A DNA stretch of 64,000 nt from Cricetomys ansorgei (Eukaryota > Chordata > Mammalia > Rodentia > Nesomyidae), in the NCBI GenBank assembly GCA_026225945.1, contig JAMJFZ010003581.1, positions 9,912,001 to 9,976,000 on the forward strand, written 5' to 3'. Below are positions 1 through 10,560 of the stretch, in pieces. The notes beneath the pieces were generated by a model that ran no database searches, was not told where the DNA came from, and worked only from the letters and a program-made list of their open reading frames with translations. Position numbers and translations under genes: made by a program. The stretch's first letter is position 1. Every line of letters begins with the position of its first letter.

Positions 1-1028
1 CCCACCCCCACTGTGAAGTTATTTAAATCTCTCCTGACTGGCTTTGGGGGCTGCTCCCTAGGGGCCTCTCAGCTGCTCTTCTCAGGATGGCTGACTTCAA
101 GTGGATGGGGCCCTGTTTTTCCTGTAATAAATAATGAATAATAAAATGTAAATATGTGACGTAAATTATACACATTTAGACAATGCCCTTCTCTTTAAGC
201 GACTCCTTCCTTTCAGCCATGGGGAGTTTTTTTTTTTTCCTTTCTCGAATCCCATCTTTTTTTGATCCATAGCATATATTTTTATTTTTTTGCTCCCTTT
301 CAATAAGGATTTCTTTTTTTTTTTTCCCCAACACTCTATAGGCTTCTTATGCTTTCAAAAAAGTTTTTTTAACTTTAACACTCCTCCTGATCTTTCCCCC
401 CCATGAACACACACTCTCATTCCCTCCATCTCAGTCTTCAAGAAGGAAGCAGCAGAAAAACAGGTATTTTTGACTTTCCTACCATGTTTCGAACTTCAAG
501 ATCTGAGATCCCACGAAGGCTGGCTTTGCCCACAGACACCTTCCAGCCCCGGGCCCTTGTTTCCAAAGGCACCTGGCCCACTTCCTGGCGTGGAGTACAG
601 CAAGCCGTGTATCTGTGGCTGCCATCCCTTATCTCTGTCACCACCGGGGACTCGCTGCATGCTGCCACTCTATCACTCCCGCCAGCCGTCTGCCCTGGCT
701 GCACCTCACCCTTAATTAATCACACCCTCTGCCATAAGGAGCCATCGCTCTCCAGACTACAGCCTTCAAGCCCTGTCAGATGAAGATGTGAAGCACTTTC
801 ATCTCTCCTGATGCTTCGGTTCTCTCTGTGTCAGTTTCCTCCCATGACCAACCTCAGATCGCTTTGTGTGTCTGCCTGTGCTCCTGGTCCAGTGCCATCA
901 CACAGCCTAGGGTCAGGACATGCCAGGTCCAAGAAGGCTGCAGGGCACACAGGGAGGGACATGGTGGGGAGGCCAAGGTTAGGGTCTTAGGACACTCTAG
1001 AGGCCAGTGTTCAAAATGCTTCAGGGCA
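1..1028. other. Unique non-coding DNA, no gene seen
   Basis: No repeat family or coding signature is recognised here. The first 400 bases are AT-rich with several T-tracts; the rest is mixed-composition. Reading frames of up to 126 codons occur, but they overlap on both strands and show no domain or low-complexity-free protein character. Confidence 0.6.
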
Positions 1029-1350
1029 GGGGACTAGGGAGACAGCTCAATTGGTAAAGTACTTGCCTTGGGAACACAAGGACCCGAGTTTGATCCCTGG
1101 AGCCCACATAAAACCTGGGTTGGGTGGCCCATGCTCATAATCCCAACACTTAGGAAGTAAAGATAGATAGGTCCTTGGGGCTCAAGACTTGCCAGTGCAG
1201 CCTATTTGGTGAGAACCGGGCCAGTGAAAGACCCTGTCTTAAACAAACAAAGAACAAACAAGCTAGAAGATACATACCTGAGAAATGGACCTCCAATGTT
1301 AACCTCTGGTCTCTACCTGCACACATACACGTGTATGCACACAGATGCAC
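1029..1350 (+). repeat. B4 SINE (ID-like head plus B1-like body)
   Basis: It starts with a tRNA-derived head (GGGAGACAGCTCAATTGG, then a degenerate B box GAGTTTGATCCC), followed by a B1-like part (ATAATCCCAACACTTAGGAAG) and GACCCTGTCTTAAA. It ends in the CACACATACAC tail usual for rodent B4. The copy is old and diverged. Confidence 0.8.
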
Positions 1351-2850
1351 ACAACTGGACCTCATGTCTCACCGACGGATACGACAAGCCCGCCCATCAG
1401 GATACACACAATGCTGTCCTTTCTGCTCATACCCATGTCTGCAAAGGGATCACCTTTCTTAGAGTGACGAATAGTGCTGAGCTCCTGGTGGCGTGGGAAA
1501 TGACAAGCTCTGCAAACAGTGGCAACATGGAGGGGCTGAGCCTTGCAAACAGCCAGTGTGGCACATACGGTGTGTGCATCCAGGCCAGGATTGCATTGGG
1601 TACACAGACCCTGGCTCCTATAGTGCCCATCCTCCCATGCCTTTCACGATTGGCCCTGTATCCCTCTCTTTGTCTCCCTTCTTTGCTTCTCCCTGAGACA
1701 TGCTCTACAGAACAGTGTAGAAAGCCTGGCTGAGTGAGGGCTGGGTGGGTTTGGGATTGGGGCTGGGAATATGTCATGAATTCCTCTAGGACCCAAAGCC
1801 TGTACACACTGGCTCTTCCTGTAGACCCCCCACCTTGATAGTCAGGGAGCGTGTTCAGTGGAAAGTGAAGTGTGACCTTCCTTCCAGCTGCTTCAATGCC
1901 TCTGGTACTTTCTCTATTTTCAGCTTTCTCGCCTCTCAAGATCTGAGAGGTCCCAAGAAGTCTGAGTTTCTCCCACAGATGTGTTCTGCCCACCCCTGGG
2001 CCTTCCTGGCACAAGCCTGTGTGTATGTGTATGTCAGGTAGGCGATGTGTGTCCTGGCCTACCAAGTGACCATTTCCTCCCTTTATAGATGGACATGGGG
2101 ACTGAAAAATGAGATGCACTGGCCAGAGGAGGAGAGAGGGCATCAGGAGGGTTGGCTGGGGGCAGGGAGAACATGGAAGCAGGTACATCTGCTTCCCAGG
2201 CTGGAATCAAAGCTTCCCCATGCAGAAGGATTTCCACAAGCACAGGGCCCACAGCCTCTGCCTCCTAACACCCACGTATGCAATGGTGGCAAAGCAAAGA
2301 CTGTTTGCCCCTTGGGGATGTAGTCATTGGTAACTTCCCCTGGGCCTTTGAGGAATTCTGACTTACATTCAGGAAAAACAACAAGAACAGCAACACCTGA
2401 ATCTCAGGTGTTGAATCTCAGCACAGACCAGTGATGGTCTGAACTTCAAAGTCTCCTGAGTCCTGATTAGGAATGAGGCCATGTTGGAGAGCAGATGTAG
2501 CCTCTTTCTTTTACCTGCCCCATCCTCCAGCCTTTTTATCCAGGGGCTCTTCCTGGGTGCTCAAGAGTTCTACCTAGATCAGCCTGGCCTCTCCAGCATG
2601 TGCTAAAGGAGCCAAAATCATCCTGAATAGGGAAAGATCAGGAACTCTAAAAGAACATTTCAATAATTAACTAAAAGAAGACCAGACCACAGAGACTTGA
2701 ATAGAAGAAGCAAGAGCCCAATACAAAAGCTGTAGCCAGTCCTAGGGGTCCTAGAAGCTGGATCCAAGTGGCCCAGCAGGCCAGCACTGCACAAAGGCTA
2801 CTACTGCCTGTCATCCTGGTTCAGGACTCTGTGACTTTGTCAGTGAGAAG
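1351..2850. other. Unique non-coding DNA
   Basis: No repeat family is recognised. The minus strand has a 253-codon open frame at 1427-2188, the longest in the window outside simple repeats, but it matches no family I know. A short perfect hairpin lies at 2391-2413. Confidence 0.5.
2391..2413. repeat. Perfect 10-bp inverted repeat with 3-base loop
   Basis: CAACACCTGA at 2391-2400 is followed by ATC and then its exact reverse complement at 2404-2413. No U-tract follows, so it does not look like a terminator. Its function is unknown. Confidence 0.9.
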
Positions 2851-2851
2851 T

Positions 2852-2960
2852 CTCACTCATTCATTCACTCACCCGCCTACTTATTTATCCAACAGACAAT
2901 GGGCACTGTGTATGTTAGACAGTGGCACTCTGGTGGGGGTTGAAGAAGAGACAGGAAGCT
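2852..2960 (-). repeat. Possible L2 LINE remnant
   Basis: The CATTCATTCACTCA start, TTATTTATCCAACAG and GTTAGACAGTGGCACT resemble the reverse complement of the L2 3' region. The match is weak and could be chance. Confidence 0.3.
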
Positions 2961-3025
2961 CAGGGACCAGAGGGACTAGCTGTCACATATGGCATATAAT
3001 ACACATAATGCATGTGGACAAACAT

Positions 3026-3180
3026 AGTTCCACATACACAAACTCACACAGGCACACAGTCACACATTCACACACAATTTACATATACACCACACAGATA
3101 CACACATTCATACAACACACACAATTTTCATACACACATACACAAACACACACTCAGACACAAACACATAGACAGACATC
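3026..3180. repeat. Imperfect CA-rich microsatellite
   Basis: About 155 bases are dominated by CACACA broken by T, G and AT interruptions. The many interruptions suggest an old, slowly mutating array. Confidence 0.9.
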
Positions 3181-4176
3181 CCATATATTCCCATGCCGTA
3201 ACTTTTACAGATTCGCACAACCTTGCACAGTTCTCTGTCTGAGAAGTCAGAGGCTTAGCGGGTTATTGTGGGGAGCGGGGCTCTCTGCAACCAGCTGCCC
3301 CCCTAAATCCTCACCATAGGCTCTCACACTGCTGACTAGCTCTGTATTTCTGAGCCTCGCATAGCTGAGCTGATGAACGGGGTGGCATCCTCATCCCTGC
3401 GCTTGCACAAGATTTAAAGGAGGAGCCTGCATGTGCAGTGGACCTGTGTCATCATTCTTTCCTCGGTTGAGAGATCGTCTCACATGACGAGGTCTGACAG
3501 AGCCTATCTTCCGCTATAGACAAGAGCTCCGCCAGACGGATCCACCTGTGTTAGACGGTGACCTTGAAGGACTGTCTCCAGTGGCTGCCGCTGTTTGAAG
3601 AGCTCAGCACTCGCTATGCTGTTTGGTTGGTGTCCAGTCTTCAGAAGGCATCGTGGTGAGAGCCCAGGGTCAGCCTGGAAGCCAAGGTTTGGACCATGTA
3701 GGCAGTCTTACTTGGCATGCTCATCCTATACGCGTGTGGTCCCACACGTGCATTTTAGGCTCATTAGGCCAAGTCTGCAGATGGGCTTCTCCTCTGCAAA
3801 CCAGCCAGGCTTGGTTTCTGCGATGTGCAGCTGAGAGCCCGTTCTGATCGCCGGGACCAATCAATGCTATCCTTTGGAGGTGACAAGAATATGGCTTGAG
3901 GATGAGCTAGAGGGGGCAGGCTTTGGGGGGAGGAGGGTGCGATGTACTGCCACCTTCAGGATGGAAGTGGCCTGGTGTTCTCATACCCGCTGTCCCTACC
4001 CCAGCCACACAGCCCAGCACTGGGAACCACAGGGGAGGCTACTTAACCTGCTTCCAGCCCAGGTGAAGTCTCTTAGCCAAGTTAGCGTGGGTGCCCAGGA
4101 AAAGGGAAGGGGGAAACAGCAGTGGCCACGAGGAAGCAGAGACACAACTCCAGGCCCAGGCATGTGGCTCTAAGTA
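3181..4176. other. Unique non-coding DNA
   Basis: No repeat or gene is recognised. CTAGAGGGGGCAGG near 3908-3921 loosely resembles a CTCF core, but this is too weak to annotate as a site. Confidence 0.5.
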
Positions 4177-4382
4177 GGAGCACCTCCTGGTTGTGGGAGC
4201 ACTTTCTTGTTGTGGGAGCACTTTCTTGTTGTGGGAGCACTTTCTTGTTGTGGGAGCACCTCCTTGTTGTGGGAGCACTTCCTTGTTGGAGCACCTCCTT
4301 GTTGTGGGAGCACCTCCTTGCCATGGATTCGAGTAGAAGCTCCCCTTGCTTCAAGATCAAGAGGGAGCACCTCCTTGCTGTG
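4177..4382 (+). repeat. 19-bp minisatellite, about 11 units
   Basis: The unit is GGAGCACYTYCTTGTTGTG. Clear copies start at 4177, 4196, 4215, 4234, 4253, 4272 (16 bp, lacking the last three bases), 4288, 4307 and 4364. The 38 bp between 4326 and 4363 equal exactly two unit lengths, so they are probably two decayed units. Because 19 is not a multiple of 3, several frames stay open on both strands; these are not genes. Confidence 0.93.
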
Positions 4383-4692
4383 GGACTGACACTGGCCACT
4401 CCCTTCACTCCCCAGGTGGACAGATGCACAGTTGTTCCTTGACATCACTCCCTTAAATATATCCCAGATTTCAGAAGAAATGCAGGGCCATCACAGAGCA
4501 CGTGAGGGGAGGGGCTCACAAGGAGACCCTTGCTCTGTCTATGACTTCACCCATCTTCTGTCCTGCTTCCGCAGCCCAGTGCAGGGAGAGGGGCGTTTGG
4601 GCCACCTAGGGTGTCCACCCCATGCTAAGGCAGGGATTTTCCTTCCTCCCCACGCCTCACCTACTACTGCAGGTCCATATAGGATCTGCTCT

Positions 4693-5056
4693 TGTCTTAG
4701 CTGGGATTTCTAACGCTGTGACCAAACAACATGACTGAAAGCAACACGGGAAGGAGAGGGTTTATTTCGGCTTCCGCTTACACATCGCAGTCCACCATCA
4801 AAGAAAGTCAGGGCAGTAACTCACGCCAGAATCATGGAGACAGGAAATGAAGTAAAGGCCGTGGAGGAATGCTGCTTACTGGTTTACTCCTCATGGCTTG
4901 CTCAGCCTGCTTTCTTATAGCACCCAGGATCCCCTGCCCAGAGGCATCACTGCCCACAGTCAGCTGGGCCCACCCACATTAATCATTGATCAAATAAATG
5001 CATCCAGGTTTGCCCACAGGCCAATCCGGTGAAGGCATTTTCAGGAGATTGAACTT
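4693..5056 (-). mobile_element. Rodent ERVL-type solo LTR
   Basis: On the plus strand it begins TGTCTTAG, with GCTGTGACCAAAC and AGGGTTTATTTCGGCTT; the latter holds AATAAA on the minus strand. CTTGCTCAGCCTGCTTTCTTATAG and CAATCCGGTGAAGGCATTTT follow. This order matches rodent LTRs related to MLT2/MT2 (TG...CA ends, about 400 bp). The exact subfamily (MT2B or RMER15-like) is undetermined. Confidence 0.75.
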
Positions 5057-5110
5057 GGCATTGGGTTTAGTGGCAAGCACCTTTATCTGCTGAGTTAACC
5101 TCCCAGACTT
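5057..5110 (-). repeat. ID/B4-type SINE head fragment
   Basis: GTGGCAAGCACCTTTATCTG and CTGAGTTAACCTCCCAG are the reverse complement of a tRNA-like ID/B4 head. Only the head remains, next to the ERVL LTR. Confidence 0.6.
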
Positions 5111-6261
5111 CAGCTTTTCTTTGAAATTTTTTATTTTTTTTTACTTTCCTTTCCTTTCTCAGCATCTTGATTTCTCCTTTGTTCCCTGGTGTGTTATGCA
5201 TTCAGGAGCCTGTCTGCATTTCCTGCAGGATACATGCTGTCTTTACACATCAGGCCCTTCTTCTGTTTGCTCCCTAAACTGAATACCACAAGTACCACAG
5301 AGCTGTGTGAGCATCAGAATCTGCAGGTGACTGGGGAGGAAGTTGTGATGGTTTCCCACCATCCATTCTAAAGCAGATTACTTATATCACCTGTTTGCTA
5401 AAAGGCCTCCCTGCTGAATCTCACCATCCACCATCCCAGGGACTGGCCCAGTACCCTCAGGAGCTGAACTGTCTTCCCAGGCTGCGCTTAGAATTTCTTG
5501 ACCTTCTCCTTCATGAAGCCCTGGCCTCTTCACAGACGGGTTCTTGTCTGCAGGAAGGACAGAAGAGCGTGCCCTCTGTCCCACCTACTGCACATTCGAC
5601 GGGCACAGGCTGACAGCAGCTACCTGTACAGGCAGAACATCTCTTCTCATTTTGTCTGTCATTTTGTCTGTCAGCCTGTTCCTTGGAGCACTAGGGACCC
5701 TGGGGGCTGTGATGTGAACTTGCCCTAGCTGAGAGCATTTCACTTCCAGAAGGATTTTCCTCCTACATGGAGCTTGTTTTCTGGACAACCAGAGTGGTTG
5801 GAGTTGGAGAGAGACGAAACAGAGCAGGCCCTACGCTTACATCACAATGCGTGATAGGCAAATCAAGGTAAGAAGAAATAAAAGCTGTGCACACTGCTCA
5901 GAATGGGTGTAGTTGTGTCAGTCTAAAAAAAGTAACTGATGGAGTGTATACACAGACTTACTAGACCTGTGGTATGGGCCGGGGAGTCCAACATGGCTGC
6001 CTGCATCCTGGAGAGACTGGCAGCCCAATAGCTGCCCAGCCCACATAGTGGGATGCCTCCAGGGGTCCCTGTCCATCACTGAATGCCTAGTAACACAGGC
6101 TGAGAGTTGCTACTATGGAATCCACATGGGAAGGCTGAAGAATGGGGACGTGTGGTACAAGCACTGGCTCTGGAGGCAGAAGCGGAGGAAGAGTCAGGTA
6201 GGACACCCTGCTTTTTTCTTGGATTTCTTTCTATCCTGGTTGCCACCTACTGTCTTCCTCC
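5111..6261. other. Unique non-coding DNA
   Basis: No gene is recognised. A weak L2-like stretch (CCTTCTCCTTCATGAAGCC) lies near 5500-5520, too short to call. TCATTTTGTCTG occurs twice in tandem near 5647-5672. Confidence 0.5.
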
Positions 6262-6349
6262 CTCAATTTACCTCTCCAGAAACGCCCTCACAGATAAGCC
6301 CAGAGTGTGTCTCCCAGGCGACTCCAGATAACAAAGATCAAGCATCACA
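6262..6349 (-). mobile_element. Terminal fragment of an ERVL-type LTR
   Basis: CCAGAAACGCCCTCACAGATA, GTGTGTCTCCCAGGCGACTC and a final AGCATCACA correspond to the LTR end seen at 11323-11671 and 20901-21233. The rest of the LTR is missing. Confidence 0.6.
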
Positions 6350-6644
6350 AAAGCCCACTGACCAATAGGCAAGACAAAAAAAAAGACATTGCTAATCTGC
6401 ACAAGAGTGTTCATCCAAGCACTCCGATGCCACCAAGCCAGAATGACTGCGACCATGAGGACCGAGGTGGACTGACTGGGTGCCCAGAGGAGGAAGTCTC
6501 ATGTGAGGCCGGTGATGTCTGGAAATATTTACCACAGTGTGCCTTGTGCACCAGGATCTCCACCCGAGTCTAACACACAGAAAAGTGTCCATTTGTTCTT
6601 CATGGACTAGAATGTTCATAGAAGTGCTATTTTTTTTAAAGTAC

Positions 6645-6865
6645 ACCTACCTAGTGTATGTGCGTATGTGTGTGTGTGTGCCTGCACATGTGTATGTTTG
6701 AGTGTATATCCATACATGCTCACCATGGCACATGTTTGGGAGATTACAGAGCAATCTGTGTGAGTCCACTATTCTTCCATCGCATGGATTCTAGGGATCA
6801 AAGCTAGGTCTCCAGTCTTCACACCAAGCCCCATTACACACTGAGCCATCATTCTGTAGGCCCAA
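6645..6865 (-). repeat. B3/B4-type SINE inside L1M
   Basis: A TG-rich tail is followed by GGGATCAAAGCTAGG (reverse-complement B box) and CACTGAGCCATCATTCTG (reverse-complement A box). It splits the L1M fragment. GTGCTATTTTT on one side and GCTACCATTTTT on the other may be a worn target-site duplication. Confidence 0.7.
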
Positions 6866-7175
6866 AGCTACCATTTTTAATAGCCCCAAAGTAGAAATTT
6901 ATCTTTCAGGACTAGAACGGACAACTTAAAGCTGGTGTTTTCACGTGATTGAGTACTATACTGAAATGAGAAGCAATGACACTCAGCATCTGGGGAGACT
7001 CTCATGACCCGAATAAGCCAGAGGGGAGGATGTTTTCACACCACGTGCATCTATTTATAATAGTCACAGATAAAACTCATCTATGGTACTAGAAGACAGG
7101 CTGTTAGTTGCCCTGGGGAAGAAAGAGCTAGAAGGCAGTGCCAGGTGTATTTCTGACTTGAAGAAATGCAGTTTA

Positions 7176-7332
7176 GAGCCAGCCGGGCAGTGGTAGAACA
7201 TGCCTTTAATCCCAGCACTCAGGAAGCAGAGGCAGGAGGATCTCTGTGAGTTCTAGGCCAGCCTGTTCTACAGAGTGAGTTCCGGAGTTACAACAGAGAA
7301 ACCCTGTCTTGAAACCCGCCCCCCAAAAAAAG
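7176..7332 (+). repeat. B1 SINE with 9-bp target-site duplication
   Basis: This is a near-full B1: GCCGGGCAGTGG, CCTTTAATCCCAGCACTC, GGCCAGCCTGTTCTACAG and GAGAAACCCTGTCTTG. It is flanked by perfect TGCAGTTTA copies at 7167-7175 and 7333-7341. It carries an extra base in GTTACAACAGAG relative to the usual mouse GCTACACAGAG. Confidence 0.95.
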
Positions 7333-7403
7333 TGCAGTTTACTCTGGAGTGTTCAGTTTCAGAGAGTTCACTGAGAGGTATGCCTCTGTGTGATTATTGA
7401 AAT

Positions 7404-7573
7404 ATCATTTATTTATTGTGTGTTTTCATGCTTGTACCGTGGCTTGTATATGGAGGTTAGAGGACAACTTGCAGCAGTTGGTTCCTCCTGCTCTGCGGGG
7501 CCTGAGTGTCAAACCCAGGGGATCAGGCTCGGGGTCAGATGTGCTTACCTACTGAGCCATCTTGCCAGTTCCT
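7404..7573 (-). repeat. B3-type SINE
   Basis: GGAGGTTAGAGGACAACTTG, CAGTTGGTTCCTCCT and ACTGAGCCATCTTGCCAG are the reverse complement of a B2-class (B3) element, with the tRNA-like A box at the high-coordinate end. Confidence 0.8.
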
Positions 7574-7616
7574 CTGTGTCATGATCTCCCCCAAGAAACT
7601 GGAAAATTGAACAACT

Positions 7617-7700
7617 TGACTGAGACGTGGCTCCCTGGTAGAGCGTGTGACTAACACATGCGAGAGTCTCGGTTCCGTTCTCTGCACTGGATGAAAACAA
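7617..7700 (+). repeat. ID-type SINE (tRNA-Ala-like)
   Basis: TGGCTCCCTGGTAGAGCGTG (A box) and CTCGGTTCCGTTCTC (B box) are followed by an A-rich tail. This is a diverged ID/BC1-related copy, not a functional tRNA gene, because it lacks a tRNA 3' half. Confidence 0.65.
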
Positions 7701-7709
7701 AAAGAAAAA

Positions 7710-7790
7710 GTGTGTGTGTGTGTGCATGTGCGTGTGTGTGTGTGTGTGTGTACATGTGTGTGCATGTGTGTGTGCATGTGTGCGTGTATA

Positions 7791-7836
<46 letters not shown>
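7710..7836. repeat. TG microsatellite
   Basis: About 127 bases of TG dinucleotides carry scattered CA and CG interruptions; the last 36 bases are uninterrupted. Confidence 0.95.
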
Positions 7837-7837
<1 letters not shown>

Positions 7838-8055
7838 GGGGCTGAAGAGATTACCCAGTGGTTAAGAGCACTTGTTATTGCAGAGGACCTGGGTTTGATT
7901 CCCAGCACCCACATGGCAGCTCACAACCATCTGTAACTCTAGTTCTGGGAGATCTAACACCTCTGGCCTCTGTGGGTACGTCATACACGGTGGGGGAACA
8001 TGCATGCTTGTAGGCAAACAGTCATACACACAAAACAAAGTAAATAGAACTTAAA
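7837..8055 (+). repeat. B2 SINE
   Basis: GGGGCTGAAGAGATTACCCA, GGTTTGATTCCCAGCACCCA and GGCAGCTCACAACCATCTGT are the standard B2 head and body. An AC-rich tail follows. The TG tract sits immediately before it. Confidence 0.9.
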
Positions 8056-8992
8056 TTATTACATTAGCCAAAACTGCTCAGGAGAATCTGGAATCATGGA
8101 TTCTGAGGTGGCTCCTGGGTCTGCCTTTCCTTCTTCTGCCCCAGGACGGACAGCCAACCTAGAATCCGAGGGCTGCAACCTGAGCTCAGGCCTCCAAAGC
8201 ATCCCACAGCTCAGCATCCTCCACCATCCTTAGCCACAGATGACCAGAGCCGGAGGGGAAGGCAGCCTGAATGTAGAGCCCTCAACCTTACCCTGGCCAC
8301 AGCAGGGAGGCAGCAGGGGCCCAGCTGCTCTCAGAAGCAGGTGGGGTATCTTCCATGCTTCTGGTGTGCAGGGTGAGCTGTTCTGATGGAACCAGCAGCC
8401 CTCTCTGAGCCAGAGGCAGCCCACGAGGTTCCTACAATATCCCTGACTCCATACTCATTCTCTCTAATGACACATGCTCCATCTTTCTCGAAAGTGATTA
8501 CAATTCCTAAATGAGCGAACAAAAATAAACTTCTTCATTAACTAGAGAATTTAAAAAAAAGAAAAAGAAAAAGAAAAAGCCACCACCTGAGCAGAATGTG
8601 CATCGGCTTGAAGCATATGCTGGGTAATTGCTGTCTCTGCAGATGGCTCTGTTCAGCACCGTGACTGTGGTGGGTGGATGGTAAGAAACTGCTCTGCTTT
8701 AGGGACAGGATTCCCAAAGGGTGTTTTCCAGAACACTAGGCCCAGGGTGGGACTAGTTCCACAGGATGACAATTCTATGCTTCACGCTTCGCTTCATTTT
8801 GGGAGCTGAGGAGCGAAATGTAAGTCTGCATCCCTGGCTGCAGGACTTCTCAGGGACCTGTGCATTCAATGGGACAGAGGAATCACCAAGACTGGGGGTG
8901 AGCATCTGGCCACTCAATGCTTTCTGGTTTGTGAAGGGTCTGTAGAGTATTGATCCCTGGAAGCCATGGTGGAAAGCATTGATTGACATTGA
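8056..8992. other. Unique non-coding DNA
   Basis: No gene is recognised. A short GAAAAA repeat lies at 8551-8579. Confidence 0.5.
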
Positions 8993-9100
8993 CTCAAACT
9001 TGGATTTGGAGTTAGGAGAACTGGCTGAAGATTCTCCGTTATCAGTAAGGGGATTGTGGATGGGCCCTTTGTGTCTCTGAGCCTCAGTTAATTGGAAGGA
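8993..9100 (+). repeat. Possible MIR SINE remnant
   Basis: GGAGTTAGGAGAACTGGCTG and, downstream, GTGTCTCTGAGCCTCAGTTA resemble the MIR core and its TCTGAGCCTCAGTTTCC stretch. It is diverged. Confidence 0.45.
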
Positions 9101-9177
9101 AGTGACTCAAAGCAGGCATAAGGATTTGCCAGGGTGTGGGGAAGAGATTTGAGAAGCTTTCTTATCTTTGAGTCTGT

Positions 9178-9262
9178 GGGAAGGGGGAGGGGAAGGAGGG
9201 GAAGGGAAGTAGAGAGAGCAAGGGAGAGGGGAGAGAGAGGAAGAGAGAGGGGAAGGGGGGGA
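9178..9262. repeat. Purine (GGA/GAGA) tract
   Basis: About 85 bases are almost all G and A on the plus strand. Such a polypurine tract can adopt H-DNA. It adjoins a B4 and may derive from its tail. Confidence 0.85.
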
Positions 9263-9466
9263 GAGAATGTATCTCTTACTGGCTTGAACTCACCAACTAG
9301 GCTAGGCCAGGAGCCCCAGGACCCCACCACCTGACTCTGCATTCCCAGCAGTAGATTATAATTACATGCAGCCAGGCCTGGATGCTTGTATGCGGTGCTG
9401 GGGGTCAAACTCGGATCCTCACACTTGCAAGGCAAGTGCTTTATTGGCTGAGCTATGTCCCCAGCC
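9263..9466 (-). repeat. B4 SINE
   Basis: Reverse-complement B1-like body (CTCACCAACTAGGCTAGGCC) is followed by the ID-like head (GGGTCAAACTCGGATCCTC, TTGGCTGAGCTATGTCCCC). Confidence 0.8.
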
Positions 9467-10334
9467 TCCCCTGTTCTTGGTTTTATGTCTCACCGTTAGA
9501 CAACGACGTTTATTTGTATACAAGACAGATGATTTTCGCAATGGCTGTCTCTTCGTTTTTGCTAAAGGGGATCTTGGTTGTTCTCACATGGAAACAGGCT
9601 TAGTAACAAAGTTTCTTCTGTTTCTTTCTGTGCAGTCTTATGCATCAGACCTTACCAGTCACATAGAAGAGATTTTTCTGGGACTCCCGGGAAAGACGTT
9701 TTTCTCTAACGGACAGAGGCAATGAAGGAGAAACCCTCTCTTTCAAAAATTCTTTTTTTTTTTTTCTGGTTAAAAAGTGAGTATAGGAAAATGAGAGGGT
9801 TAGGGCTGTGGAAGTCATCTTTTAACTAAAAGTACGAGCATCTGCAAGCTGAGGAGCCACAGAGGAAGGAGAGAAGGAGTCTGGACAACCTGGAGTAGCT
9901 GACCTGGCGCTGGCCCTGCTTGGCTTTGACTTGTCACATAAACAATAAGGGCATCTTACCGATGGCGTGGGTATCTGTTGCTATCGTTCACTATTTTGTC
10001 CCCTTTGAAGGAGCCCTCAGTCACAAGTTGTGTTCCCAGTGCGTTTATATCTGAGCATAGAAAGCCTCCTATGCCTATCAGGCAAAAGCCTGATAGGATG
10101 ATTGCTTGTTCTTTGCTCTATTATAGTCCTAGCTGGGCTGGGTAATTCTGTCTCCATAAGTAGCTATGTTATTTGGAGCATATGCTAACTGGTCAAGTTA
10201 ATCTAAGCCACACCATGGTAAGAAGCATAGAGATTTCTATGGCTAAAAACACAAAGATTTCTTTATAGTTTATGGGAGGTTTGCTCTTGTCTATGGACTC
10301 TGAGCTGTTCTCTTCTATACCTTCCACATTGCTT
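9467..10334. other. Unique non-coding DNA
   Basis: No gene or known repeat is recognised apart from a T-tract near 9751-9763. Confidence 0.5.
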
Positions 10335-10560
10335 CTTTAAGAGAGGGTCTCTGACTAGGTCCTGGGACTAAGGAATTAGGTTAGGCTGGGTTGGCTAGTG
10401 AATCCCAGAATACTCTTGTTTGCTCTCCCCAGCACTGGGATTATCGGTGCATGCCACTGCTCCAGGCTTTTTGCCTAGATTCTGCCTAGTTCCTGGGATT
10501 GAACCAGATCCTTGTGCTTATTCAGCAAGCACTTTACTGATGAAGCCATCGCACTGGCCC
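10335..10560 (-). repeat. B4 SINE
   Basis: GAGGGTCTCTGACTAGGTCC, CCAGCACTGGGATTATCGG and CTGGGATTGAACCAGATCC, then TGATGAAGCCATCGCACTGG, give B1-like then ID-like segments in reverse orientation. Confidence 0.75.

Larger units (their letters stand above)
6590..7400 (+). mobile_element. Ancient L1M LINE 3' fragment, interrupted
   Basis: GAATGTTCATAGAAG, TAATAGCCCCAAAG, GAATAAGCCAGAGG, TAATAGTCACAGATAAA and GTTAGTTGCCCTGGGG fall in the order of the 3' part of mammalian L1M elements. A B3-type SINE (6645-6865) and a B1 (7176-7332) interrupt it. No coding capacity remains. Confidence 0.7.

Noticed and set aside
2391..2413. Rho-independent terminator
   Set aside because: There is no U-tract after the hairpin, and the DNA is mammalian.
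4177..4382. CRISPR-like array of short repeats
   Set aside because: Units are contiguous without unique spacers, and the context is a rodent genome.
4039..4448. Several overlapping frames with repeated SCCGST or KCSHNK motifs
   Set aside because: They arise from the 19-bp minisatellite read in different frames.
7617..7700. Possible tRNA gene
   Set aside because: A and B box words are present, but the cloverleaf 3' half is missing and an A-rich tail follows, as in ID SINEs.
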